Part shown: in pieces, positions 35,892 through 47,562 of the stretch
Layout: every line of letters starts with the position of its first letter
Numbering within the stretch: position 1 is the stretch's first letter
Source: Branchiostoma lanceolatum
Taxonomy: Eukaryota > Chordata > Leptocardii > Amphioxiformes > Branchiostomatidae
Assembly: GCF_035083965.1 (NCBI RefSeq)
Contig: NC_089726.1
Span: forward strand, 22,366,559-22,430,558
Length of the DNA: 64,000 nt
Direction: 5' to 3'
Notes under the pieces: model-generated
The model's database searches: none
The model's input: the letters and a program-made list of their open reading frames with translations, nothing else
Told to the model about the DNA's origin: nothing
Made by a program: the position numbers and the translations under genes

Positions 35892-37566
35892 ATGCTTAGG
35901 TCACAATTGCGCCGGTGCCCGTCGGGGATGTAGCCCCGGCCGGGCTCTGATGTTTGGGGGGCACCGGCTGTCGTGGTCACAATTAAAAGTTTCCTTCACG
36001 CTGCCCTGCAGGGGTCCCGGGGTGCTCCGGCGGGCACTCGGTGGCATTTTTGTAAAATTTTCATTGTCAGTCTCCGGCAGGTACCCGTCAGTTGCTCTGA
36101 CGGTGTCTTGTAGCGACCCCTGTGGGGTCCGACAGGGTACCGCGTGCTTATCACATCCAGGTGGGGCAGTTGTAGGGACCCTGCGGAATGCCCCGCGAAC
36201 GACGGTCGGGCATCAGGCAGGCTCCTCGTGGGCACTCTCGGGGGTATATAAAACTGCACTGGAGCTAAATAAAAAACACGATATACGAAGTTTACGCCTT
36301 AGTTCTACTCATCTGATCTGTAACGTCACACACTTGACCCGGTCTTAAGAAGTACACACACTTCAAAACAATAGTTAATTCTATACTCTTTGGCGATGGC
36401 ACCAACATATCCCTTTCCCACAAAACTTTGATTCTCAGATACAACTGGCTAATTAAGATATGTGGAAAGTACATGGTTTGAAGCAAATGAGTTCCAAACA
36501 AAGTCTACAAAGACAGATTGCCTTATTTTATGAAGTAAAAATCAAAGTTATGATATCATTAAGGCCAAAATGTTCCTAATAGACAAAAGAAACAGACCAA
36601 CGTTTTGGGGGTAATAATAGATGAAAAATTAAACTCAAACGCCCAATCTCTGCTATAAGTAAAAATCAATTTGCTGAAAGAATTGAAGTTATTGTGAAAA
36701 TCGAATACATCATCCCTCAAAAGATTTTCACAACTATATCATATGCAACAGTCTTATATACCGATATTTAACTTACTGTAACATTGTTTGGGGATGCGCC
36801 TACCATGCAATTCTACATCCTCTTACAACTCTCCAAAAGAAATTCACAAGGATAGCAACTGCTTCTGACTTTTGCTGAGACAAAAAACTAGATATCCACG
36901 ATATCAATAAATATGCAAACAATCACATTTTTCTGGCGTTTGAAAGTGCCATTAAAACCCATTATAGCCCACTGTTGAAGTAAGGAAAGGAAAGGAACAT
37001 GTAGTAGTCAAATGTTCAGTTATTATCTAACTTTAATCTATACTTAATTATTTGCTTATCATTATCTATAGTTATCGTATTCTATGTATAGTTTTGCTAG
37101 ATTATTTATAATTCATAATCAAGTATAGACCAGGAGGGCCTAGTATAAGCAAGGACTATATAATGTGCTTGGTATAAGCTATATACGCTTTTTCCTCCTC
37201 CCAAACCTGTTTTTATCTATTGTTTATCGTATTACGTATTATAAATTTTATTATTGTGCAAATTAATAAACAAACAAACAAACAAACAAGCAAACAGACA
37301 AATAATTACTTGTCCCGGTGGACTGCCGGCACCCGTAGGGGTACCTCGCGGTGTTCTCACGTTGAGGTCACGGCGACGTTTTGTCCGCGGGGCCCGGGTT
37401 GAATTTAAGTCAGAGTTAAATTTGTGTCGGGTCCCCGCCGGGCCCAAAAATGGCCCGGTAGCCGCAGGGTGCCCCACGGGGCCACGTAGGGGTCACGCCA
37501 GGAAGTGACAAAAACGGCCCGGGAACTACCCGGCAGGGCCCCTTTTTCCAATTGTGACCTAAGCAT
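35892..37566. mobile_element. 1.67-kb GC-rich TIR element carrying a nested LINE
   Basis: ATGCTTAGGTCACAATTG at 35892-35909 recurs inverted at 37549-37566. TTA overlaps both outer junctions (left cTTATGC, right GCATTAac), which could be a 3-bp duplication as in PIF/Harbinger. GC-rich flanks (35905-36250 and 37310-37550) enclose AT-rich LINE-derived DNA. The 132-aa frame at 35950 is not recognised. Confidence 0.65.
36540..37292 (+). pseudogene. Degenerate LINE 3' fragment nested in the TIR element
   Basis: Broken frames contain VLGVIIDEKLNSN (about 36605-36645) and NIVWGCAYHA followed by LHPLTTLQKKF (about 36780-36850), both typical of the region after the RT catalytic box in CR1/jockey-like LINEs. 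Several stops interrupt it. It ends with AATAAACAAACAAAC at about 37263-37290, a LINE-type tail. Confidence 0.6.
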
Positions 37567-38529
37567 TAACAGGCGTGCCCTGCACAGAACAACATGAACA
37601 AAAAGCGCGAGATCAAAATCATATACCGTAAATCAAGTCGATGTGGCAGGCCGGGTCTGGAGGTCAGAGGTCAGCAGTGATGCTTTAGTAGCTTTTTGAA
37701 AGTTAGGCCCGCGACGTGGACACTCTGACTGTAGCCGGCAAATCATTCCAAGCAAATGCACCCCTGTACGCAAATTTTCTACGGCCGGATTCTAGTCTGA
37801 CTTTCGGAAGTTGCAATGATAAATTTGAATTATGTCTTGTTGCATAGGTGTGAGATGTTTTGTCAAATATTTGTAGATAATCTGGGACTTGTTGGTGAAG
37901 GAGGTGCATTTGCCGGCGAGATGCGAGGGAACTCCAAGCTAATGCAGGCAAGTGTGTATTATCCACATGTGCTGTACGTGAAAGACCGAGGACAAGCCGT
38001 GCTGCTCGGTTTTGGAGTTTCTGGAGATTATCAGAGAGAGATTTCCCACAGTCGGCCCAAACAGTATCACAGCACTCAATCTTTGGAAGAACCATACAGT
38101 TGAACAGCATAGACAGTGTCTTCGGTGGTAAAATGGAAACTAAACGTCTTATCACTCCTATCCTAGATGACACCGCATTGCACAGTTTGTTGATGTGTAA
38201 GTTCCATGTTAGACAGGGGTCTAACCAAACACCTAGATATTTAAAACATGAAACCACTTCCAAATACGTTCCAGAAAGAGTAAGATTTAGTTGTTCATTA
38301 CCTAGACGCAGCCTTCTCACAGTGCCAAACAGCATAGCATTTACGGAGATTAAGTGTCAGTCTATTTGCATCCAGCCACCTCTCAATATTGCGGAGATCA
38401 GCATTTAAGTCTCTATTTATATCAGTAACAGACTTCGATGCATAGAAAAGTGCCGTGTCATCAGCATAGAGTACTATATGACCATGGGTAATGTAGTTTG
38501 ACATGTCATTTATGTACAATATGAATAAC

Positions 38530-40552
38530 TAGAGTTCCACGACCTCATATCTTCGCCGACTTATGTTAGCCTTTTCGAGTGAATGCTTATCACTCAGTAT
38601 GTAAATAAGGTCCTCGATTGCATGAATTTCAAGTGATCCTTTTCTCTACACAATACACAGCATTAAAGTTAAATCTTAGAAAAGAGGGCCATTGTAGCAT
38701 TTCCTCATATATCATGTAAATGAGGCCATCATGATTTATGTCTGATAACGTCCACATTTGATTATCTCCCAAACGCCACAAGAATGAAATCCCATCATTT
38801 ACCACTCTGGAATTATAGTATTTTGTCATAAATTATGCAAATTAGGTATTCGTTTGCATAATTGATATCTATCAATATTCCTCTCTTTCTCAGTTACATG
38901 TCACGTGTTTGACTACAATGGAATGCAAGGGTTTGTATACTTTTTCACATCACAGATCCTGATTTGCATGATTCTTAAACGATCATGTAAATCATCACTC
39001 AAACTATGTACATCCCTACAAATCATGACGATCCGTCATCACCTTCTTGAGTTACTAGTATTGAGACTCTTTCAAAGTTTAAAACAAACCCATACCTATA
39101 CCTACACGAGTTCTCCCAAGAGTTATGAAAATAATCACTGTAAGAATATTTTTGCTTAATTGCTATCATAACTTTTATCTTTACTACAGAAAATAAGGCA
39201 ATTTGTTGGCAATGTATTTGCTTCAATTATGCCCATATTTTCATAGTCGACATATCAATCAGTTTTTATCAAACCTATACCTTCCAACAGGGAGAGCGTT
39301 AGATCGTAAGGCTGCCCATGTGACCTCCCTGACCCCAAAACAGAGCCCTGCACCAGGCAAGTAAAGTATCACATGTGTCCTCCAGGGACGTCTCACAGGG
39401 AGCCTGCTCCGGTAAACTAGGTCACCTGTCAGTGCAATTTAACCTGAATAAATAGACTTAAGAATAGCAAATTGAAAGGGAATTGTAGACATTTCCTTAT
39501 AAATTATGTTAATGAGGCCTTGTCATGCATGATTTTTGTCTGATATTGTTCACCTTTACTTAGCTTCCTAATGATACAAGAATGAAATTCCAATCATTTA
39601 CTATTGTGGTATTTTCAATTAGTATTTTCTCATTAATTATGCAAAATAGGTAGCTATTAGCATTATTGGTATCTATCGATACCTCTCTCTTTTTCAGCTA
39701 TATATGTCACATGTTTGAGAGTCCTATTTTGAAAGGCAGCAGATTTATAAACTTTCCTTGCTAATTATGCAAATTAGCTCCTGATTTGCAAAATGAATAT
39801 TCAATTATGTAAATCATTAATCGAGCTATCTACATACCATAAATCAAGACGATCCGTTGACCATAACTCTAGTTATTCATGTCCAAAGGTCAAAACAACT
39901 AAATTAAAAACACCCGCTGCAGCTCCAAACAAGCCGCTAGAGGGCCCAAACGTGCACAACTTACTTCATGTGGCATGGACTATCTACCACACAAAAATCA
40001 TGACCGTAGCACTTGCAGAAAATTCGACCTCAAACTTTGAAGCTACACTGCAGTACCCAAAGTACCCGCTAGGAGGCCCATCACCGAACTTGACCTTCCC
40101 CTTTAATAAATCTACCTATTCACTAAATATCATGCACAACCATCAACAGCTTCTCGAGTTATCCTGTCAACAAACAAATACGCATACATAAACAGCCCAC
40201 TGCAGTACCGCAGGAAAATGCCAGGTGACCCATTTTTGAACTTGAGCTTCGTTTTTACAATCTCTACGTACCCACCAAAAATCATGCAGATCCATCATCA
40301 ATACGTCGAGTTATGTTGTCTACATACAAACACACTAACAAAAAAGTCCACTGGAGCACTTTAGGAAAACGTCAGGTTAACCATTTTCGAACTTGACCTT
40401 CGTTTCCACAACCGCCACTTACCTACCAAAAATCAGCAAGATCCGTCAAAGTTCTCTCCACTTATGATCTCGACATACATACGGACCCACTTTACAGCTG
40501 GCGTAACCGATAACATAACCTTACCGCGAATGCATACATTCCCGGCGAAGGT
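38530..40552 (+). mobile_element. 2.0-kb hairpin-family AT-rich element inserted in the LINE
   Basis: The left end is AGAGTTCCACGACCTCAT then ATCTTCGCCG. The right end has an imperfect hairpin from ACCTTACCG to CGGCGAAGGT (about 40518-40552) followed by AAT. It sits between the codons for APL and FILYINDM of the LINE polymerase. AATAAC lies on both sides (38524-38529 and 40553-40558). It contains two modules with ATTATGCAAATTAGGTA and TCAGCTATATATGTCACATG-like blocks (about 38820-39060 and 39600-39870) and CGCTAGAGGGCCCAAACG. No protein is encoded. Confidence 0.75.
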
Positions 40553-41780
40553 AATAACGGTGCAAGAACGGAACCTTGTGGGACGCCTTCAGCTATTCCA
40601 AGGCAGTCACTAGTAGTACCGTCTACGACTGTTACCTGACATCTGTCTGACAGGTTTGACTGAAACCACAACAATTCATTGTCTTGCATACCCTTTGTAT
40701 TGATAAAGGATACCCTTTATCCGTAGTTTGTCAAGTAGAATTTCATGGGACACTGTGTCGAATGCATTTTTAAGGTCCAGAAAAATTGCACCTGTCAAAA
40801 GCCCATTGTCCATGTTGTCTAGGATTGTGTCTGTCACATTTATTGATGTCGTAGTGGTGGAATGTTTCGGTCTGAATCCTGATTGTGAGGGGTTCAGGAT
40901 GTTGTGGTCGGTGAGGAATTTGTAGACTTGTGCATGTACTGCTTTCTCAAAAATTTTCATGAAAGATGGAACGACTGATATTGGTCGATAATTGCTACAG
41001 TCAGTTTTGTCCCCATCCTTGTATAATGGTGTGACCTTGGCTTTCTTCCAGTCAGGGGGTACGGTTCCTGTTGAGAGTGACAGATTGTATGTAAGTGGTA
41101 CCGCTATGGCTGGAGCAGCATTGTCGATTAGCGTGCTACTTACTCCATCCGCCCCTGTATTCTTGCCAAGAGGGATGTTCAGCAGGTGTTTGTGTGTGAA
41201 TTCAGTTGGTATGTTGGTAAAATCAAACATAGCCTTAGGCGGTCCTATAATTGACATATACACACTGGTGAAGGCTGCGGCTAGTTTAGCTCTAATAGAC
41301 GTGAAGTATGAATTAGATTCATTCATGTTGTTTTCACTCTGTTTCGGAACTTTATCAGCGTGTTTAGCTTGACCTGCTTGAGTGTTTTCAATGTTGACCA
41401 AAGACCTTTACTATCATTGCACTTAGATTCAATTTCATTTTGGTGGTAAATTTTCTACTGAGCCATATTGTTACATCTGTTGCGTAATCGCTTTGCTGTC
41501 TGCCATGTACTTGGGTGTTTTGTCTTTTTAGCTTGGTGGAAGTAGTAATCTCGGTCACGGACCATCGACAGGTATTCCTGTGTTATCCAGGGTGGCTCAT
41601 GTCCTCGAATACGTACGGTTTATAACAAATATTGTTTAGTATGGAATGAAAACAGTCCAGTTCTTCATTAACATCAGTGTGCTCTTCCACCTTGCTCCAG
41701 GGTGCATTAAACAGTTCCTCTCGGAAGGATCTGTAGGAACGAACTGTGGCTGTTCTAGGAGCACGTCTTGGTTGCTTTAA

Positions 41781-42679
41781 CCCTATCTAGATCGGGGGGG
41801 GGGGGGGTTTAAAAGTGCCCGCGCCAACTTTGACGTGGTAGAACTGCCTAACGATGTGTGCTAGGACTACCAAACTTGGTGACCTTTCCTAGAATTTTGT
41901 TGGCAACAATTTTATAATAATAGTATAAGTTTAGTATTTTTTGTGTTGCCATGGCAACGGGTTTCTGACAGGCATATTTGACAAAATTCACTAATATTCA
42001 GGTTTCAAGGTTTTCTTGGTCAACCTCAGTTGTTTTCCCATATCATTAACATCATATATAATTTAATGTAACTTTCATGATTTAATATTCATGAATTATG
42101 CTTTTTTGATGACGTAATCGGTCAAAATCCAAGATGGCGGCCAATATCATTAGCTTAGGTGTAAACAGCCTTTTTCCGCTTCAAATTCGTCATTACCGGG
42201 TATGTTTTCAGCAAAAACAGTAAAATTAACGTTTCTAGTCTTACATTGTGTTTTGGTGTTACAATTCGCAAAAAATGTATCTTCACAAATTTCAAGATAG
42301 CCTATCCAAGATGGCGGATCCCAAGAGATAGCTGAATACATATCTACTACGTACATTTTGACGTCAATGTGGTCAACATAAACTTGGAAGATTTTGATAT
42401 CAATATGGTACCTTTTCAAGTTATTGGTCAATACCTTTAGGTAAAACGGGATTTCCCTATTTGTACGGTTTTAGCACATAAATGACATCAATGATGTCAT
42501 AATTACGTCATATTACGTTATAACGTTACAAAAAAACAAGAATTATTAATCTTTGCATTTCCATCACTTCCTGCAAATTTGGTGATGATACATGATTCCG
42601 TTTGAAAGTTATGAGGGGCCGAATGAGCCGACCCCCCCCCCCCGTCCCAGAAGTAAAAAAAAGCCCGGACTAGATAGAG
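41781..42679. mobile_element. 899-bp piggyBac-like MITE inserted in the LINE
   Basis: TTAA flanks both ends (41777-41780, 42680-42683). The termini are CCCTATCTAGA and, inverted, CTCTATCTAGT. TTAA targets with CCC-type ends are characteristic of piggyBac. G and C runs lie just inside each end (41795-41807, about 42631-42643). Removing the element with one TTAA restores a continuous LINE frame. No transposase. Confidence 0.85.
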
Positions 42680-43084
42680 TTAACTTTCTTACGGCGTGTG
42701 TGAATGAGTGGTCGCTGAGTCCTGTGGCGCATACGCCGTGCCAGGCTGGTTGTAATGATTATGTCAATGCATGTAGATGTGTTTTCAGTAATAAGTGTTG
42801 GCTTGTCTACAAGTTGAGTGGCTTCGAATTAACCACAGAAATTCTCTATTTTCTTACTGGAGCTTTTAGAAAGAGTGTCACAATTCAGATCACCAAGTAC
42901 AAAAACTTAACCAGACAGCCCCGTGGCGGCAGTCATGGCTTGTTCAAGGATTTTAAAGAAATCTGTGGTTGTGCTCGGTGGGCGGTATACAGTATCGATA
43001 ACAATGGGTTTCCCTATTTACACTGCGCGATAATTGGATCAATCCGTCAATGACATCACCTAATACTATATAAGGTGACAGTTG

Positions 43085-43640
43085 ACCATTCTGTGTAGTC
43101 ATTGAGAATCATCCGCAACGCCGAGGAGCGTGGTGGAAGCCGGGTCCCGGAGCCAATTAACGCTGAGGGTGGATGAACTTAGTGAGTCTGTTATTAAGAA
43201 GTTGAAGCCGGGGCGTCATTGGACTTTCCAGCAAGACACACATCAAAATCCACAAAGGATTCAAGCCAGGTTAGAGAAAAGGGCTGGAAGGTTCTTGAGT
43301 AGCCATCACAGCCTCCAGACGTAAACCCAATTGAGAATTTCTGGTGGGATCTGAAGAAAGCTGTTGTGGCACGTGGACCTCAGAACATTGCTGAGCTGGA
43401 GACGGGAGAAATGGGCCAGAATTCATAAAGAGAGCTGCCAGAACCTTTTGACAGGCTATCGTTCCCGTTTGCACCAGGTAATTGCAGGTTAGACCCAAGT
43501 TAGAGGTGCTGCACGAAGTACTAAAGACAGACCCTCTTGGGGAGTGAATAATTCTGCAACCTACTTTTTGTGTGAAAGTTGCAATTTGGGATGAACGATG
43601 AAATAAATCTTGACTTTTACCCTGGTATTAGATTGCAATA
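43085..43640 (+). pseudogene. Tc1/mariner transposase remnant
   Basis: Two frames hold the C-terminal half of a DD34E transposase: GRHWTFQQDTHQNP (second catalytic Asp region, about 43206-43247), then after a frame change PPDVNPIENFWWDLKKAV (about 43312-43366, with the final Glu in PIENFWW), then ESCQNLLTGYRSRLHQVIAG. Stops and frameshifts disable it. The N-terminal DNA-binding part is missing. Confidence 0.85.
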
Positions 43641-43949
43641 AACTATCTGTTTGCCACTTATCACTATTTAGAAATCAAATCGCTATTTAGTAATATTCTG
43701 CAGCACTGGCCTCGGCCGGCGGCCACTTTTCTGAGAAACATATCTCAACAATCTTTCATCCCCTGCGTAAACTTTTTACATTGTCACAGCCTCCGTATTA
43801 CAAACTACAAGTGTGGTAAGTTTGAAGGTCCAGAGATTTCCGATTTTCACACTGTGCGTAAAAGTGCCCCGTCAGTCCCGTGCGCACACACTAGTAGGCG
43901 AGCTGCGACTGGACACGGCATAGTTATTACACAGACAGGAGGTCACTCT

Positions 43950-44343
43950 GCACATGTTCGCAGCTAAAACTCACAATTCCCGTTGCCGCATTGATATGTA
44001 ACTTGGCATATCGTTTGCTATAGGTTGCGTGTGGTGATGCACGTTGTCTATTTTACAATGCAACAGTGACTATACGATCACAGCAAGTAGGGAAGCTTTG
44101 TACCCCGTATCTGCATGAAGTATTGCAGCCATGCGGAACGGATTATAGCATGGTCTCTATGGCAGGCCAGTGGCACATGCCATTAATTATAGGGGTGCAA
44201 TTACGATATTGCATTGACGATAAAAGTAGTTACGCTGTAACAAAGACATTGTGCATCACCACGCCCAACCAGGCAAACGATATGTCAAGTTACACACCAA
44301 TGCGACAACAGGATCGTGAGTTCTAGCTGCGAACGCGCAAGCA
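43950..44343. mobile_element. Palindromic TIR element, about 120-bp arms
   Basis: The left arm contains GTTCGCAGCTA, CGCATTG, GTAACTTGGCATATCGTTTG and GTGGTGATGCAC in order. The right arm repeats them inverted (GTGCATCACCAC, CAAACGATATGTCAAGTTAC, CAATGCGAC, TAGCTGCGAAC). About 60 bp separates the arms around 44120-44190. Confidence 0.75.
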
Positions 44344-44604
44344 AAAGCATTTCCAATACTCCCAGAAGGAGGTCATCCTCCTTCCAGGAGTAACAAGAGT
44401 GCTCTCGTGTGTAACACACGTATGGTATACTACCGAGATAGGCTCCCCGTGACAACTTAAGTGAAACAGAACAAAGCAAATAAAAAAAAATGCCTGTAAC
44501 AGAACTATAAAGCAAGCTTGACTGTATCCCACAGGTCTCTGTAACCAAGTGAGCCCGGCCCTGAGCTGAAATATCAAGCAAAATAAAGTATTGAAACCAA
44601 AGGA
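44344..44604. other. No feature recognised
   Basis: A small palindrome, GAAGGAGGTCATCCTCCTTC (44365-44384), is the only structure noted. Confidence 0.4.
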
Positions 44605-46194
44605 AAACAAGAGTTCTACGACCTCATACCTTCGCCAAATGATTTTGACCTTTATGACTGACGTATTAGGAGTGTTTTTCATCAATGAAAAATCATACCA
44701 GTTGATCCTCCTCACCCAAATAACATAAGTTGTCCAAACCTCCTTGTTATGATTATGAGCTTAACAAAGAAGGTTATGCTAACATTTTTCATCAATAATG
44801 CAAATAAGCTCCTTATTAGCATAATTTGATTCAATGGTGTTCACATTCACACAACTTCTAAATGCCACAAGTATGAAATTGCCGTTATTTACTAGTATGG
44901 AATGATAGTAGTTTCTCATTAATTATGCAAATTAGGCCTACATTTGCATAATTTCTATCTATTGACATTCCTCTCTTCCTCAGTTACAAATGTCACATAT
45001 TTGAATAGTCATATCATGGAACACAGCAGGTTTTTAAAATTTGCCTCATTAATTATAATCTGATTTGCATAATTATCATCCAATCATACAAAGCATCACG
45101 TAAGCTATCTACATACCAAAAATCATGACCATCCATCAAGCCCATCTCGAGTTATAGTATTTTCTCATTAATTATGTAAATGAGGTTCTCATTTGCATAG
45201 CTGATATCTATTAATATTTCTCTCTTCCTCAGTTACATATGTCACATGTTTGCGAGTCCTATCATGGAAATTGATGGATGTATAAACTTTCCTCATTAAT
45301 TATGCAAATTAGTTACTGATTTGCATAATAAGTATCCAATCATGTACATCATCGCTCAAGCTATGTACTTGCCAAAAATCATGACCTTCCATCAAGCCCT
45401 TCTTGAGTTATTCCCTTTCAAAGTCTGAAGCAAAACCTACCCCTGCAGTTCCAAAAAAGTTGCTAGGGGGCCCAAACCTATACCACTTACTCTCTGCCCA
45501 ACGAGCTATCTACCACTCAAAAATCAGTTCCATAGCATGTCCACAACACGAGATATCATAACAGGAAGTTCCGCTGCAGTACCGTAACAAGCCGCTAGGG
45601 GGCCCAAAATCTAATCATTTTCAGGTTTCATCGAGACCTACCAACATACCAAATACCAAGACAATCCTTCCAAGAATTCTCGACTTATCGTGTTCACTAA
45701 CAGACACACAGACATGCTCGGTATTCCCATGCTGTGGCACTGCATTAATGACTGTTCTTACTCATATAAGGCCAACTTTTGTCTCCCTCAACCACATTCC
45801 ACACCAATGAATACAGCTGGCTGACAGCCAATTTGTCCCTGGCAGTAACTGACGTTTCCTGCCTGCCTCATGACCCCTCATGACCCCTCATGACCAACTT
45901 AGCACCCATTTACCCGTATCAATATCCCTTGAAACAACACAGCCCACACGTCGCAACCAGAACGCATAGTATGAGCATACAATTTAACACATTTTTACAC
46001 TTTTCTCGTTAATTATGCAAAGTACTTCGCCCAAAATCTAATCATCTTGAGATTTCCCACATACACACGGACACACCAAATACGACAACAAACCATCCAG
46101 GCGTTCTCGACTTATCCTGTTCACTAACAGACACACAGACATTCATCAAAAAATAACCTTCTCGACGAAATTTCGTCGCGAAGGTAATTAGGAG
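44605..46194 (+). mobile_element. 1.6-kb hairpin-family AT-rich element
   Basis: The left end is AACAAGAGTTCTACGACCTCAT then ACCTTCGCC. The right end is a strong hairpin from ACCTTCTCGACGAAA to TTTCGTCGCGAAGGT (46156-46185) followed by AAT. Inside, a module of about 250 bp is tandemly duplicated (about 44910-45148 and 45160-45412), each with CATTAATTATGCAAATTAG, CTCTTCCTCAGTTACA and AAAATCATGACC. Two GCTAGGGGGCCCAAA blocks follow (45463, 45594). Confidence 0.7.
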
Positions 46195-46750
46195 GAGCCT
46201 ACCAACAGTGGATACCACAGCTATAGCTGACCTCTGGCACTTCCGTACCTGTGTTGTAGGGCAGATACAAGAGATAGACTTGCCCATAGGCAGTAATGCT
46301 TTAAAGCACTAAAACAAGGGCTCAGAAAAGGATTCACCTTCATTGCAAGCCCCCAAGATTCTTATGCACCAGAAAGCCACATCTGTCTACTTTAGAATCA
46401 TGCAAAGAAAATAGACAGTTGACCAGCTCGTTCTCTCGTAACAGCTGACAGACGAAAACAATCGTCAACTTTGACCTACTCCCAGCCTGGAAGAGTCCAC
46501 TCGGAGCATGTGAAACCAAACCACAAAGATATCTCCTTACACCAAATAAACGACTGAAACATACAAATTTTGACCAAACTGGGAAAGCTTAGACCCTACC
46601 TGTTCCTTCTAGCCCAAAAGAATCCAAAATGGACCAAAATTTGCAAGAAAAAAAAGGGGTTTCAAAAGTTTAGTGTAAGGGCAATTTTTGCACGCCACTG
46701 CGGTACTCAACAGTGACGTCAGCCCTGTAGTGTAGTTTTGGTGCAGTGTA
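46195..46750. other. No feature recognised
   Basis: No coding or repeat signal that I can name. Confidence 0.4.
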
Positions 46751-46901
46751 CTCTCCAAGCAGAGGAGTGGGTACGACTGTTTTTTATGTGTTTTTGTCGG
46801 GCTTGTCCCCTTTTTGTTATGTCACCAACCGTATGTTAGACAAAAATGCCTAAACTGAACACGTTAAAAAACAGCCGGACCCACTCCTCTGCTTGACCTC
46901 C
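46751..46901. mobile_element. Short MITE, about 150 bp
   Basis: AAGCAGAGGAGTGGGTACGACTGTTTTTTA at 46755-46784 is matched inverted near 46866-46896; the outer motif is CTCC-AAGCAGAGGAGTGGGT. No target duplication identified. Confidence 0.65.
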
Positions 46902-46919
46902 TTTTGCAATGCCATTGTT

Positions 46920-47354
46920 TTTATGACACTGTTACGTGTTTGAGAGTGCCATTATGCAATGCAGTAGATTTACAAACGTTCCTTACTAATTATGCCAATT
47001 ACTTCCTGATTTGCGTAATTAGTTGTTGGTCATGAAAAGCACCATCTGAGCTATCTACATACCGAACATCAAGACGATCTGTCAACCCTTTCTCAAGTTA
47101 TTCATGTTTCCGTCACTTTTTTTTGCCTACATAACGTTTACATACACACACAAAAAATGCAAAGTCCGCTGCAGTACTGTTGGAAAATGCCAGGTAAACC
47201 ATTTTCGAACTTGACCTTCCTTTGCACAACCGGTACAGACCTACAAAAAATCATGAAAATCCATCAAAGGTTCTCTCAAGTTATGGTCTTGACATACATA
47301 CAGACCCACCCAACAGCTGGAGTAACCGAAAACATAATCTTCTCGGCGGAGATA
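46920..47354 (+). mobile_element. Hairpin-family AT-rich repeat, truncated
   Basis: CCGCTGCAGTACTGTTGGAAAATGCCAGGT and GAACTTGACCTTCCTTTGCAC match the right part of the family. The terminus ATCTTCTCGGCGGAGAT (47337-47353) can form a stem ATCTTC/GGAGAT with one G-T pair. Confidence 0.55.
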
Positions 47355-47389
47355 AATGATCTAAACTGAAGGCGTGTCATATTTCATCG

Positions 47390-47562
47390 GCTCTGATTGG
47401 TTACCTGAAATGACGTCAGCTATGTAAACCAAAGTTCATCAGAGGTCATCACAACAACGTGGGGAGGGCACGACGGCCCTGAGACAGTTTGTGGCCTTAT
47501 ACTGTAACATATTTTCTGCACGACCTGGATTACTATCGGCAAAATAAACAACAGTGATCAAG
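47390..47562 (+). promoter_or_regulatory. Candidate promoter and 5' exon (possibly of AASS)
   Basis: GATTGG (inverted CCAAT, 47395-47400) and a perfect CRE palindrome TGACGTCA (47411-47418) lie upstream of GC-rich sequence that ends in a strong 5' splice site, AAG|GTAAGTC (exon end 47562). AASS coding exon 1 begins with an acceptor at 53221, so it needs a non-coding 5' exon upstream; this is one candidate at 5.7 kb. No transcript data, so it is speculative. Confidence 0.3.

Larger units (their letters stand above)
37660..43060 (-). pseudogene. APE-type LINE (CR1/jockey-like), broken by two nested insertions
   Basis: Read on the minus strand: endonuclease pieces VYRPPSTTTDFF and GDLNCD with PTLITENTSTCIDIIIT (43050-42690); a linker RAPRTATVRSYRSF; the polymerase (41401-40676) with KVTPLYKDGDKTDCSNYRPIS and IFLDLKNAFDTVSHEILL; VPQGSVLAPL (about 40560); LYINDM and the catalytic box LYADDTALF (about 38440-38520); and the C-terminal part (38335-37703) with FKYLGVWLD and FAYRGAFAWNDLP. 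Frameshifts and stops (in the endonuclease, and near 37705) disable it. Two elements split it: 38530-40552 and 41781-42679. Confidence 0.88.

Noticed and set aside
38530..40552. Classic Helitron call based on a CTAG 3' end
   Set aside because: On the minus strand this copy ends CTCTAG, fitting CTRR, but the other copies end CTCTTG and none begins with TC at the other end.
42592..43053. 153-aa plus-strand frame
   Set aside because: It is the antisense shadow of the LINE endonuclease (VYRPPSTTTDFF and GDLNCD on the minus strand) plus the end of a MITE.
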